DNA from: Herbaspirillum sp. ASV7
GTDB lineage: Bacteria > Pseudomonadota > Gammaproteobacteria > Burkholderiales > Burkholderiaceae_D
Length of the DNA: 64,000 bases
Assembly: GCF_016429215.1 (NCBI RefSeq)
Contig: NZ_JAELUH010000002.1
Coordinates: forward strand, 1-64,000
Direction of reading: 5' to 3'
In this document: positions 17,706-28,496 of the stretch, in pieces
Layout of the letters: each line of letters starts with the position of its first letter
Numbering within the stretch: position 1 is the first letter of the stretch
Notes under the pieces: generated by a model
Told to the model about the DNA's origin: nothing
The model's database searches: none
The model's input: the letters and a program-made list of their open reading frames with translations, nothing else
Position numbers and translations under genes: made by a program

Positions 17706-19054
17706 TTGATATCGTGCCGGCTCATCAGGTCATACAGCGTAGGACGGCTGATGCCCAGCAGTTCGGCCGCCTTGAGGATATTGCCGTCCACCCGCGTGAT
17801 GGCCTTGATCACCGCCCGCCGCTCGGCCTCGTCACGCACCTGGCGCAGGTTCAGCGGTTCGGCCTCGCGGCCTTCCACCGACAGGCCCAGGTCCTCGGCG
17901 GTGATGTGCTGGCCATCGGCCATGATGACGGCGCGCATGATGTAGTTTTCCATCTCGCGGATGTTGCCCGGCCAGTCGTAGGCTTCGATGGCATCCAGCG
18001 CTTCCTGGCTCAGGTGCAGCGTGGCACGGCCTTCCTTGGCACAGAATTTCTGCACGAAGTGACGGGCCAGCAGCACGGCGTCGCCGTTGCGGTCTTTCAG
18101 GGCGGGAATCTTGATGACGATCTCGCAGAGGCGATAGTACAAGTCCTCGCGGAAGGCACCGGAGGCGGTCAGTTCCTTGAGGTTCTGGTGGGTCGCGCAG
18201 ATGACCCGCACATCCACCGGGATCTCGGTGTGGCCGCCGACCCGCTCGATGACGCGCTCCTGCAGGAAGCGCAGCAGCTTGGCCTGCAGGGGCATGGGCA
18301 GGTCGCCCACTTCGTCGAGGAAGAAGGTACCGCCATTGGCCAGTTCGACCTTGCCGATGGTCTGCTTGGCCGCGCCGGTGAAGGCGCCCTTCTCGTAGCC
18401 GAACAGTTCGCTTTCCAGCAGGTTCTCGGGGATGGCCGCACAGTTGATGGCCATGAAGCGCTTCTCGCTGCGCGGACTCAACTGGTGCAGCGCACGCGCC
18501 AGCACTTCCTTGCCGGTACCGCTATTGCCCAGCAGCATGACCGAGGCCGAGGACGGCGCCACCTTCTCGATGCTGCGACACACGGTCAACATGCCGGCAT
18601 CACGGGTGATGAGGCCGTTGAGCGGCGAACTGCCATTGCCCTGCTGCATACGGCGGTGTTCGCGCTGCAGCGCGTGCAGGTAGAAGGCACGCTCCACGAC
18701 CAGGCGCAGGGTCTCGTCGTTGCAGGGCTTCTGGTGGAAATCATAGGCTCCCAGGCTGATGGCCTTGACCGCGTGTGCGTGGTCCTGGTTGCCGGTGAGC
18801 ATGATGACCTTGGTATCGGGCGCCAGCGCCAGTACCTGCTGCAGCGTGGCGAAGCCTTCGGTGGCGCCGTCCGGATCCGGTGGCAGGCCCAGGTCCATGG
18901 TCACCACCGCCGGTTCGTGCCGACGCACCATGGCCAGCGCGCTTTCGCGGTCGCCCGCGACCAGTACTTCGTAGGCATCGAGGCTCCAGCGCAACTGCTT
19001 CTGCAGGCCTGGGTCATCCTCAACGATCAAGAGCTTAGGCTTGTTTTGACTCAC
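17702..19054 (-). CDS. prsR: PEP-CTERM-box response regulator, sigma-54 activator PrsR
   Basis: 451 residues starting at the GTG at 19054 (AGAGGA ribosome site). Receiver domain with phospho-acceptor Asp54 (VTMDLGLP); AAA+ domain with Walker A GNSGTGKE (176-183) and the sigma-54 contact loop GAFTGA (223-228); C-terminal Fis-type helix-turn-helix (KAAELLGISRPTLYDLM). It starts 20 bp inside prsK. PrsK phosphorylates PrsR, which should then activate sigma-54 promoters; the three PEP-CTERM genes in this window all have one. Confidence 0.96.
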   Translation of the reverse strand: MSQNKPKLLIVEDDPGLQKQLRWSLDAYEVLVAGDRESALAMVRRHEPAVVTMDLGLPPDPDGATEGFATLQQVLALAPDTKVIMLTGNQDHAHAVKAISLGAYDFHQKPCNDETLRLVVERAFYLHALQREHRRMQQGNGSSPLNGLITRDAGMLTVCRSIEKVAPSSASVMLLGNSGTGKEVLARALHQLSPRSEKRFMAINCAAIPENLLESELFGYEKGAFTGAAKQTIGKVELANGGTFFLDEVGDLPMPLQAKLLRFLQERVIERVGGHTEIPVDVRVICATHQNLKELTASGAFREDLYYRLCEIVIKIPALKDRNGDAVLLARHFVQKFCAKEGRATLHLSQEALDAIEAYDWPGNIREMENYIMRAVIMADGQHITAEDLGLSVEGREAEPLNLRQVRDEAERRAVIKAITRVDGNILKAAELLGISRPTLYDLMSRHDIK

Positions 19055-21152
19055 TGGATTCCTCTTGTAATTGTCGCGAAGCCGCGGCCGTGGCCGCATG
19101 CAGGGGCAGCCTGATGCAAAAACGGGTGCCTGCCCCCTCGGTACTTTCCACCTGCAGCACGCCCCCCAGCGCGTGCAGGTATTCTCGACTTTCGAACACG
19201 CCAATGCCCATCCCGGCCGACTTGGTCGTCTCGAAGGGCTTGAACAAGCGATCACGGATGAAGTCTTCGCTCATCCCGTGACCGTTGTCGATGATCTCGA
19301 TGACGGCCTGATCGCCGACGCGGTCCAGTCGCACATCGACCTGGCCGCTGGTAGGCGACACCGCCTCGATGGCATTTTGCACGAGATGGCCGGTCACCCG
19401 CTCCAGACGCTCCCAGTCGGCCACCACCCGCAGGCCGCTGGCGGCCACGATCAGGCGCGGCTTGGGGCCGCCGGCCGACTTGGCACGCAAGGTCCGTTGC
19501 AGCAACTCGTCCAGGTCGATGATCTCGTTCTGCTCGGCCGAGTCCTTGCGACTGAGCTTGTGCAGCAACAGCCGCATCTTCTGCACCGAGAAGTCGATAG
19601 TATCGATCATGTCGCGCTGGAATTCAGGATTATCCTTGTGACGCTCGGCGTTGGCCATCAGCAGCGACAGTTGTGCCACCAGGTTCTTGAGGTCATGCAC
19701 CACGAAGGTGGACATGCGATTGAACGATTCGAACTGGCGCGCCACCATCAGATCGTTGGCGAACTGCTGCTGCATCAGGTAGCTGCCGGCCTGGGTACCG
19801 GCGATCTTGAGCAGGTCGATGACTTCCCAGTTGAGCTTGAGCGGGCTGCGCGGCTGCGCCAGCACCACGAAACCGATCAGGCTGCCATGCACATGCAGCG
19901 GCACCACCAGCCAGGCCCGGGGCGTCTCGCGCAGCCACTGCGGCAGCGGCAGGTGGTGATAATGCGCAGGCTCGGCCTTGTGTTGCAGCAGATCGATCAC
20001 CCAATGCTTCTCGCCCAGGTAGCGCAACAGTTCGGCATTGGCGGCATCGGGGACGGCGCTGACCGCCATGTTCCAGCAGGCCACCGTCTCGATGCTGCCC
20101 TCGCGTATCACGAAGGCCGCGCCACCCGGGCTCTCGACCAATCGCGCCAGGGCTTCCACCACGCGTTGTTCCAGGTCCGGCCCCTTGGCCGAGAGTGACC
20201 CGGTGAAGGCCAGCCAGACCTCGCGGTAATCATAGTTGTAGTGATAGAAATGCTTGCTGATGAACACCCGCAGGCGCGCCCGGAATCCACCCGAGAACAG
20301 CACCCCCAGCAGCAACACCAGCGCGCCGCACAGGAAGGCCAGTTGCGCCACCGATCCCCAGCTGCCGCCGAAGATGCGCACGTAGTAGCCGGCCGAGGCC
20401 ATGGCCAGCAGGTAGGCGGCGCTACCAAAGAGCGCGGCCGAATGGAACAGCACCCGACGCGATACCTTGATCCCCAGCGACCAGCGCGGGTTGCGCAAGG
20501 CCGAGATGGCGATCAGCGGTACTGCCAGCGCATTGACGAAACCACGCGCGACCCAGGTATCGGGATTGAAGTGACGGAACAGCAGTGCATCGCTGTAGAG
20601 ATAGAAGTCGTAGGCGAAGATCACGCCCATGCCCAGGCAGGCGAACTTGATGCCCCAGCGCTGCGCCTCGATGGTATTGCGGTAGAGCTGCTCCACCAGG
20701 AACAGGCCGAGGATGGCCGTACCGGTGCGCAGCAGCGTCATCACGGTGAACTGCCCCAGCCGTACCGGATAGCCCTGCTGCCACGACACCATCAGGGTAC
20801 ACACCAGGGTCACCGCGTAGAACAGCAGCACCACCACCAGCCAGCGATTGGCATTGGAGAGCGTGGCGCGGCGCTCGTGGTTGAACGCCCCCACCAGCAG
20901 CAGCAGGAACAGATCCCAGGCCACATTGCGCGCCACCTCCAGCAACGCTGCGGCCATCGGCCAGCGCATCGGCGCCCACAATTGCAGCGCCAGCAGCAAG
21001 GCCCACACGGCATTGATGGCGCAGGTCAGCCCCAGTGCGATACGGCGCGACTGCGCCTTGTTGCGCAAGACCAGGAAGCCGCCCAACAGGAAAAAGGTCA
21101 ATGCCGCGACCAGGTAGCTGACCAGGGCGGCTTCCATCAGCATGCCGAACAT
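19035..21152 (-). CDS. prsK: PEP-CTERM system membrane histidine kinase PrsK
   Basis: 705 residues from the ATG at 21152 (GAGG 8 nt upstream). The N-terminal ~290 residues form about nine to ten membrane helices with no large periplasmic loop, followed by a GAF-like region (~310-465). The kinase core has phospho-acceptor His486 (VVHDLKN), N box (HLVQNAIEAV), G1 (IIDNGHGM) and G2 (SAGMGIGVF). The membrane-embedded sensor suggests it detects a lipid, membrane or quinone signal. It overlaps prsR by 20 bp and lies 10 bp downstream of the initiating glycosyltransferase gene. Confidence 0.95.
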   Translation of the reverse strand: MFGMLMEAALVSYLVAALTFFLLGGFLVLRNKAQSRRIALGLTCAINAVWALLLALQLWAPMRWPMAAALLEVARNVAWDLFLLLLVGAFNHERRATLSNANRWLVVVLLFYAVTLVCTLMVSWQQGYPVRLGQFTVMTLLRTGTAILGLFLVEQLYRNTIEAQRWGIKFACLGMGVIFAYDFYLYSDALLFRHFNPDTWVARGFVNALAVPLIAISALRNPRWSLGIKVSRRVLFHSAALFGSAAYLLAMASAGYYVRIFGGSWGSVAQLAFLCGALVLLLGVLFSGGFRARLRVFISKHFYHYNYDYREVWLAFTGSLSAKGPDLEQRVVEALARLVESPGGAAFVIREGSIETVACWNMAVSAVPDAANAELLRYLGEKHWVIDLLQHKAEPAHYHHLPLPQWLRETPRAWLVVPLHVHGSLIGFVVLAQPRSPLKLNWEVIDLLKIAGTQAGSYLMQQQFANDLMVARQFESFNRMSTFVVHDLKNLVAQLSLLMANAERHKDNPEFQRDMIDTIDFSVQKMRLLLHKLSRKDSAEQNEIIDLDELLQRTLRAKSAGGPKPRLIVAASGLRVVADWERLERVTGHLVQNAIEAVSPTSGQVDVRLDRVGDQAVIEIIDNGHGMSEDFIRDRLFKPFETTKSAGMGIGVFESREYLHALGGVLQVESTEGAGTRFCIRLPLHAATAAASRQLQEESSESKQA

Positions 21153-21162
21153 GGACAGCGCC

Positions 21163-22548
21163 TCAGGTTCCGGCGCCGAACAGGACGACACTGAGCGTGT
21201 CGATGAGGATCAGCATGTCCAGGAACAGGCTGTTGTTCTTGACGTAGTAGAGATCGTATTGGAGCTTCTGTACGGCGTCGTCCTTGGAGGCGCCGTACTT
21301 GTAGCGCACCTGGGCCCAGCCGGTGATGCCGGGCTTGACGCTGTGGCGCACGTTGTAGAAGGTGATCTCGTTGGCGAACTGCTCGACGAAATAAGGGCGC
21401 TCCGGACGCGGGCCGACAAAGCTCATGTCACCGCGCAAGACATTGAAGAGCTGCGGCAATTCATCGATACGGTACTTGCGCATCACGTTACCCACGCGGG
21501 TGATGCGCGGATCGTCCGCCTGCGCCCACTGCGGCTTGCCGGCCTTCTCGGCATCGACCCGCATGCTGCGGAACTTGAGCACCATGAAGCTTTCGTTGTT
21601 CTTGCCCACTCGCTCCTGGCGATACAGGATGGGACCGCGATCTTCCAGCCAGATGCAGATGGCCGCACCCAGCATCACCGGCGACAGCAAGGGCAGCATG
21701 ATGAGACTGCAGACCAGGTCGAAGCTGCGCTTCATGAAGGTGCGAATGATGCTCTGGTCGAAACCGTTGCCAAACACCAGCCAGCTGGGGTGCAGCGAGT
21801 CCAGCCGGATCTGGCAGGCCTCGCGCTCGAAGAAGCCAGCCGCATCAGTCACGCGCACGCCCTTCATCTTGCATTCCAGCAGTTCCTGGATGCGCAGTGC
21901 GCCACCACGCCGGTTCTGCACCGCCACCACGATCTCGTCGGCCTTGTACTTGCGCGCTGTCTCCAGCAGCGTACCGGCCGGCTCCAGCAGCTTGGTCATG
22001 GTGCTTTCCTCGCCGGCCACCGCAATGGCGCCGACGATGCTGTACTTGTGATTGCGCAGGTTCTGGCGCGAGGTCTCGATGCAGTCACGCACCAGGTCGC
22101 TGCTGCCCAGGAAGAGAATGGGCGACACCAGCAGGCGCGACTTGACCACATGGAAGAAGATCGTGCGCACCAGCAACACCGACAGTGCCGAGAGCACCAG
22201 TGAAATGGCCAGGATGCCACGACCAAGATAGAGGTCAGGGGCGAGATAGAAGAGCACCAGCATCAACACCAGCGCGATGCCCAGCGAAGGCATCAGGCGC
22301 ACCAGCGTCCAGCGCACGCTCTGTTCGATGTTGCGCTGGTACATGCCCACCGCACTCATGCCCAACACGATGCATACCGCCACCACCACCGTCGGCAACC
22401 AGAATTGATGGAAATCCTTGAGGTGCTCCGGTTTGCCCAGGAAACGCAGGTTGACCCCAAGATAGCCGGCGCCGAGCAACATGGCCAGCTCGATCATCAG
22501 CAAAAACGCCACTACCTTGGATACATAGTGGTTGGCAATTCTAAACAT
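21163..22548 (-). CDS. XrtA-associated undecaprenyl-phosphate sugar-1-phosphate transferase
   Basis: 461 residues; the ATG at 22548 follows a GGGGGA ribosome site. Four N-terminal membrane helices, a CoA-binding-like central domain and the C-terminal bacterial sugar transferase domain are seen, the last with KRSFDLVCSL, GPILYRQERVGKNN, FRSMRVDAE and RIDELPQLFNVLRGDMSFVGPRPERP. Family role: puts the first sugar phosphate on undecaprenyl phosphate to begin each EPS repeat. It is the first gene of the minus-strand arm, followed by prsK and prsR. Confidence 0.94.
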   Translation of the reverse strand: MFRIANHYVSKVVAFLLMIELAMLLGAGYLGVNLRFLGKPEHLKDFHQFWLPTVVVAVCIVLGMSAVGMYQRNIEQSVRWTLVRLMPSLGIALVLMLVLFYLAPDLYLGRGILAISLVLSALSVLLVRTIFFHVVKSRLLVSPILFLGSSDLVRDCIETSRQNLRNHKYSIVGAIAVAGEESTMTKLLEPAGTLLETARKYKADEIVVAVQNRRGGALRIQELLECKMKGVRVTDAAGFFEREACQIRLDSLHPSWLVFGNGFDQSIIRTFMKRSFDLVCSLIMLPLLSPVMLGAAICIWLEDRGPILYRQERVGKNNESFMVLKFRSMRVDAEKAGKPQWAQADDPRITRVGNVMRKYRIDELPQLFNVLRGDMSFVGPRPERPYFVEQFANEITFYNVRHSVKPGITGWAQVRYKYGASKDDAVQKLQYDLYYVKNNSLFLDMLILIDTLSVVLFGAGT

Positions 22549-23110
22549 TCTTTCCCCCAACTTCCCTGACTACCGCGCTGCGAACCTAGCCTCTCGGACC
22601 ATGCGACACGACCAGCCCCTCCCTCAGACTCGACTCGCGACGACACACTTTTTCTACCCGCAACCCCGCGCCGGGATCACGTGAATTTTCTCTGCGCAAG
22701 TATTTACATTCACTAACGCATTCCTTCAGCTTCACAGCGCTGAAGAATGAACTTTTTTGGTCATATTTGCAACATCATTCGTCAGTTTTTTTGGACATTT
22801 CCGGGCGGCATTCATTTCGCAAGAATCCTTTATCCATGCGGATTAGCGGGCAATTCCACATAATCGAGGCACAAAAATTTACTTGATTTCGAGTTGGCTC
22901 TGCCAAGAAAAATCGGGTAAAAAAGTGACGTGAAGAAAATTTCACCCATGTCGGAAAAACTTACACTGTTTAAGGCAAGGACGGTCGCAGAAAAACGCAA
23001 GCGCTTGAAAACATGCTGCTTTCAGGTGCAGGCATAATAATTGCTATAACGACAATTAATTTGATGAGCGCCACGTCATCATCCAAATATCCAAGCAAAG
23101 GCCACTCCTG
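22549..23110. other. AT-rich divergent control region of the EPS locus
   Basis: 562 bp without a gene, far more AT-rich than its surroundings, between the minus-strand and plus-strand arms. It holds the sigma-54 promoter at 23030-23045, an inverted repeat CTTCAGC-N8-GCTGAAG at 22724-22745, a second one GTGAA-N6-TTCAC at 22930-22945, and AAAATTTAC at 22874-22882, related to the motifs at 10062 and 29648. These are candidate PrsR or other regulator sites. No sigma-54 site was found for the minus-strand operon. Confidence 0.65.
23030..23045 (+). promoter_or_regulatory. Sigma-54 (-24/-12) promoter for the PEP-CTERM gene at 23111
   Basis: AGGCATAATAATTGCT matches TGGCACG-N4-TTGCW with GG-N10-GC spacing exact, a perfect -12 element (TTGCT) and three deviations in the -24 element. 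A start near 23057 would give a leader of ~55 nt to the ATG at 23111. Context (prsK/prsR adjacent, PEP-CTERM gene downstream) supports the call. Confidence 0.72.
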
Positions 23111-23734
23111 ATGAAAAAATTCCTGCTCGCCGCCCTGTTCGCCCTGGCCAACCTCGGCCCCGGCACTGCCAACGCGACCACGCTGTCGACCACGATCAAT
23201 GCCGACAACCTCTTCCAGGTCTATGTCAGCACCAACAACAACACGCTGGGCACCCTAGTGGGCAGCGCCAATGACTGGACCACCACCTACCAGTTCAACA
23301 CCCTGCTGACGGCCGGCGTGACCAACTTCCTGCATATCATCGTCGCCAACCAGGGTGGCCCCGGCGGCCTGCTGGGCGCCTTCGTGTTGTCGGATGCCAA
23401 TCTGGTCTTTGCCAACGGCAGCAACACCCTGCTCACCGGCGACGCCGGCCTGACCCAGAACCTGACCGGTTTTGGCAAGGCCACCAGCGCCACCGTCTCC
23501 GAGGGCGCCAACGGTGCCGCGCCCTGGGGCCTGCGCAGCGGCTATGGCGCACTGACACCACAATGGGTCTGGAACTACGCCAGCAACAATTCGGGCGACT
23601 TCAATACGGTCTACTTCAGCGCAGCCATCAACGTGCCCAACGCCGTACCGGAACCGGGCTCGATCGCCCTGCTGGGTCTGGGCCTGGTGGCCCTCTTGGC
23701 ATGGCGCCAGCGCAAGGACAGCCGCGCGTTCTGA
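23111..23734 (+). CDS. PEP-CTERM sorting domain-containing secreted protein
   Basis: 207 residues. Signal peptide 1-22 (ending TANA), a Thr/Asn-rich middle of predicted beta structure, and a C-terminal VPEPGS plus hydrophobic helix (IALLGLGLVALLAW) and basic end (RQRKDSRAF), the XrtA sorting signal. Its position in the locus, under a sigma-54 promoter and beside prsK/prsR, resembles the PEP-CTERM protein needed for floc formation in Zoogloea, but sequence identity was not tested. Likely a matrix or surface protein handled with the EPS. Confidence 0.92.
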   Translation: MKKFLLAALFALANLGPGTANATTLSTTINADNLFQVYVSTNNNTLGTLVGSANDWTTTYQFNTLLTAGVTNFLHIIVANQGGPGGLLGAFVLSDANLVFANGSNTLLTGDAGLTQNLTGFGKATSATVSEGANGAAPWGLRSGYGALTPQWVWNYASNNSGDFNTVYFSAAINVPNAVPEPGSIALLGLGLVALLAWRQRKDSRAF

Positions 23735-23779
23735 GATCTGGATGATGTGCCGGCCTTCGCGGCGCGTCCCGGCCTATCG

Positions 23780-24565
23780 ATGAGTGCGTCGCTCTGGCTT
23801 TCGGTCGCAGCAAGATGTCTATTGCTGCCGCCCATGAACCTGCTACTGGTGACAGTGGCAGGTTTTGTGCTTTGTCGGTGGCATGCTCGCTTGGGCCGGA
23901 CGGTGGCCGCGACCGCTATCGTGCTGCTGGTCTTGCTATGCATGCCAGCGGTGGCCAACCTGCTGGTCCAGCCGCTGGAAAGCCAGACCGCCGTGCTCAC
24001 CCCGGTGGCCCGCAGCCAGGGCCAGGCCATCGTGGTGCTGGCTGCCGGCAGCGAGGACCATGCTGCCGAATACGACGGCATGGATATCCCGGATTACGTG
24101 GCGCTGGCACGCCTGCGCTACGCGGCCAGATTGCAGCACCAGACCGGTCTGCCGATACTGGTGTCGGGGGGCAACGCACCGGCCGATGCGCCGCAGCGCT
24201 CCAAGGCCCAGGCCATGGCACGCGCCCTGCGCGAAGACTTTGCCACGCCGGTGCGCTGGATCGAGGGGCAATCGGCCAATACCGAACAGAACGCCAGCTA
24301 TTCGGCGCCCTTGCTGCGCGCCGATGGAGTCGAGCGCATCCTTCTGGTCACCGATGCCATGCATATGCCGCGCGCGGTCATGGCCTTCGAGCATGCGGGC
24401 TTGCAGGTCATCGCCGCCCCCACCATGTTCTTCGGCCTGCAGCACCTCACACCGCTGTCGTTGCTGCCCAGTGCAGAAGGATTGCGCCGCGCCTACTACG
24501 CCACCTATGAGTGGCTGGGCCTGCTGTGGTATCGCCTGCAACTGCATGACAACCATCCGAGCTAA
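23780..24565 (+). CDS. YdcF/SanA-like DUF218 membrane protein
   Basis: About 261 residues from the ATG at 23780; the ribosome site is weak and a GTG at 23747 is possible. Two N-terminal membrane helices precede the DUF218 domain: AIVVLAAG, a central GNAPADAP loop, NTEQNASYS and LLVTDAMHMPRA. Relatives include YdcF and ElyC, involved in envelope and lipid-carrier homeostasis. The position 45 bp after a PEP-CTERM gene and before a beta-helix protein suggests an EPS or envelope role, not established. Confidence 0.85.
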   Translation: MSASLWLSVAARCLLLPPMNLLLVTVAGFVLCRWHARLGRTVAATAIVLLVLLCMPAVANLLVQPLESQTAVLTPVARSQGQAIVVLAAGSEDHAAEYDGMDIPDYVALARLRYAARLQHQTGLPILVSGGNAPADAPQRSKAQAMARALREDFATPVRWIEGQSANTEQNASYSAPLLRADGVERILLVTDAMHMPRAVMAFEHAGLQVIAAPTMFFGLQHLTPLSLLPSAEGLRRAYYATYEWLGLLWYRLQLHDNHPS

Positions 24566-24588
24566 GCACGCCTAACCCGAACGTGACC

Positions 24589-26028
24589 ATGACCACTTCC
24601 ATCAAGCGACTCAAGCTTCTTCTCTGGCTGCTGCTGGCGGCCTTCGTGCTGGCGATCGTGACTGCGGCGGTATCGCTGTCGCGCCTGAACATCCCGCCGC
24701 GCCAGCTGGCCCCCTACCTGGAACGCCGTGCCGAAGGGCACCAGGAGGCCCTGACCAGCCTGGTCATGCAGGCGGCCGAACTGCTGCAACGCCTGGATCG
24801 CGGCCAACGCACCATCCATACGCCACAGCAATGGACCATCGGTGCCCAGCCCGAGGCTTTCTCGCCGGCACCGACGGGCGTGGTGGTGCCGGTGGGCAAT
24901 ACCGTCGAACTGGCCCAGGCGCTGGCACAAGCGCGCCCCGGCCAGGTCATCACCTTGCAGCCAGGCCACTACCGCATCGACGGTGACGGCTCGCTCGATG
25001 TGCGCCAGGCCGGCACGGCCCAGTCGCCTATCGTGGTGCGGGCCGCACGTCCGGAGACGGTCTTCATCGAGCTCAACGCCGGCGAGGGTTTCAAGGTCGA
25101 CGCACCCTGGTGGATCTTTGAAAACCTCAACATCGAGGGCGTCTGCAAGAGCCAGGAATTCTGCGAGCATGCCTTCCATGTGGTGGGCCGGGGAGCGCAC
25201 TTCATTGCCCGCAACAACCGTATCGTCAACTTCAACGCCCATTTCAAGATCAATGGTGACGAGGGCGGCTTCCCCGATGGCGGCAGCATCGAGGGCAATA
25301 CCCTCACCAACACCGCGCCGCGCCAGACCATGGGGCCGGTCACGCCGATCGACCTGGTAGCGGCCAGCAACTGGCACATCGCGCGCAACCAGATCAGCGA
25401 CTTCATCAAGGCCAGCGGCGACCGCATCAGCTATGGCGCCTTCGTCAAGGGCGCCGGCAGCGGCAACCGCATCGAACAGAACATCGTGCTGTGCGAATAC
25501 TTGCTGCAGGGACACACCGGTCAGCAGGTCGGCCTGTCGCTGGGGGGCGGTGGTACCGGCCTGCCCTACTGCCGCGACAAGCGCTGTATCACCGAACAGG
25601 ATGGCGGCGTGATCGCCGGCAACCTGATTGCCTCCTGCTCCGACGACGGCATCTATCTCAACCGCGCTGCGGCCAGCAAGATCTTGCACAACACACTGGT
25701 CGATACCGGCGGGATTACGGTACGCTTCGCCGAAAGCACGGCCGACATCGAAGGCAACCTCATCGACAGCGTGGTGCGCGCACGCGATGACGGCCTGGTA
25801 CGCACCGCCGAGAACGAGATCACCGGCGCGCTGAACCTGTACCTGGGACGCCATCCGGTGCGCGCCTTGTTCCAGTCGCCGCAGATGCTGGACATGCGCT
25901 GGAAGGACAAGCCGCCTGTACGAGAAAACATGCAGGAACAGGTGCCTGATTTATGCAAAGGAATGCGTAGCGCCCGTGTATCCTATGGCGCGTTCGAGGA
26001 TTTTTCTGCCTGTCGCAGGCAGCCCTGA
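24589..26028 (+). CDS. Membrane-anchored right-handed beta-helix protein (lyase/epimerase-like)
   Basis: 479 residues. An N-terminal membrane helix (residues ~9-30) is followed by a parallel beta-helix with repeated Asn-rich rungs (IENNxI-type turns such as ARNNRIVNF, GNTLTN, ARNQISDF, EGNLIDS). It opens with TVELAQALAQARPGQVITLQPGHY, typical of PL6/chondroitinase-B-like lyases and Mannuronan-epimerase-like folds. Catalytic Lys/Arg residues could not be assigned. A periplasmic role in cutting or epimerising uronic-acid EPS is plausible, given the uronate-forming enzymes just downstream. Confidence 0.8.
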   Translation: MTTSIKRLKLLLWLLLAAFVLAIVTAAVSLSRLNIPPRQLAPYLERRAEGHQEALTSLVMQAAELLQRLDRGQRTIHTPQQWTIGAQPEAFSPAPTGVVVPVGNTVELAQALAQARPGQVITLQPGHYRIDGDGSLDVRQAGTAQSPIVVRAARPETVFIELNAGEGFKVDAPWWIFENLNIEGVCKSQEFCEHAFHVVGRGAHFIARNNRIVNFNAHFKINGDEGGFPDGGSIEGNTLTNTAPRQTMGPVTPIDLVAASNWHIARNQISDFIKASGDRISYGAFVKGAGSGNRIEQNIVLCEYLLQGHTGQQVGLSLGGGGTGLPYCRDKRCITEQDGGVIAGNLIASCSDDGIYLNRAAASKILHNTLVDTGGITVRFAESTADIEGNLIDSVVRARDDGLVRTAENEITGALNLYLGRHPVRALFQSPQMLDMRWKDKPPVRENMQEQVPDLCKGMRSARVSYGAFEDFSACRRQP

Positions 26029-26078
26029 TTGCGGCACGGAAAGAATAGCCGCGCAGCAACATCGGCAACACCAATTTG

Positions 26079-26097
26079 CGGGCATGGGACGTGCCCG
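26079..26097 (+). promoter_or_regulatory. Hairpin in the leader of the nucleotide-sugar dehydrogenase gene
   Basis: CGGGCA (26079-26084) pairs with TGCCCG (26092-26097) around a 7-nt loop, followed within a few bases by a T-rich stretch. It may be a weak terminator of the upstream gene or an attenuator. The T-run is interrupted, so confidence is low. Confidence 0.35.
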
Positions 26098-26129
26098 ATC
26101 ATTTGTCTTTATTTTTGGGGATGGAAAAC

Positions 26130-27410
<1,281 letters not shown>

Positions 27411-27437
27411 TCGGCAGGTCGCCAGAAACGCTACACC

Positions 27438-28472
<1,035 letters not shown>

Positions 28473-28496
28473 GCATTGCCGGGGCGGGCAGCTGAC

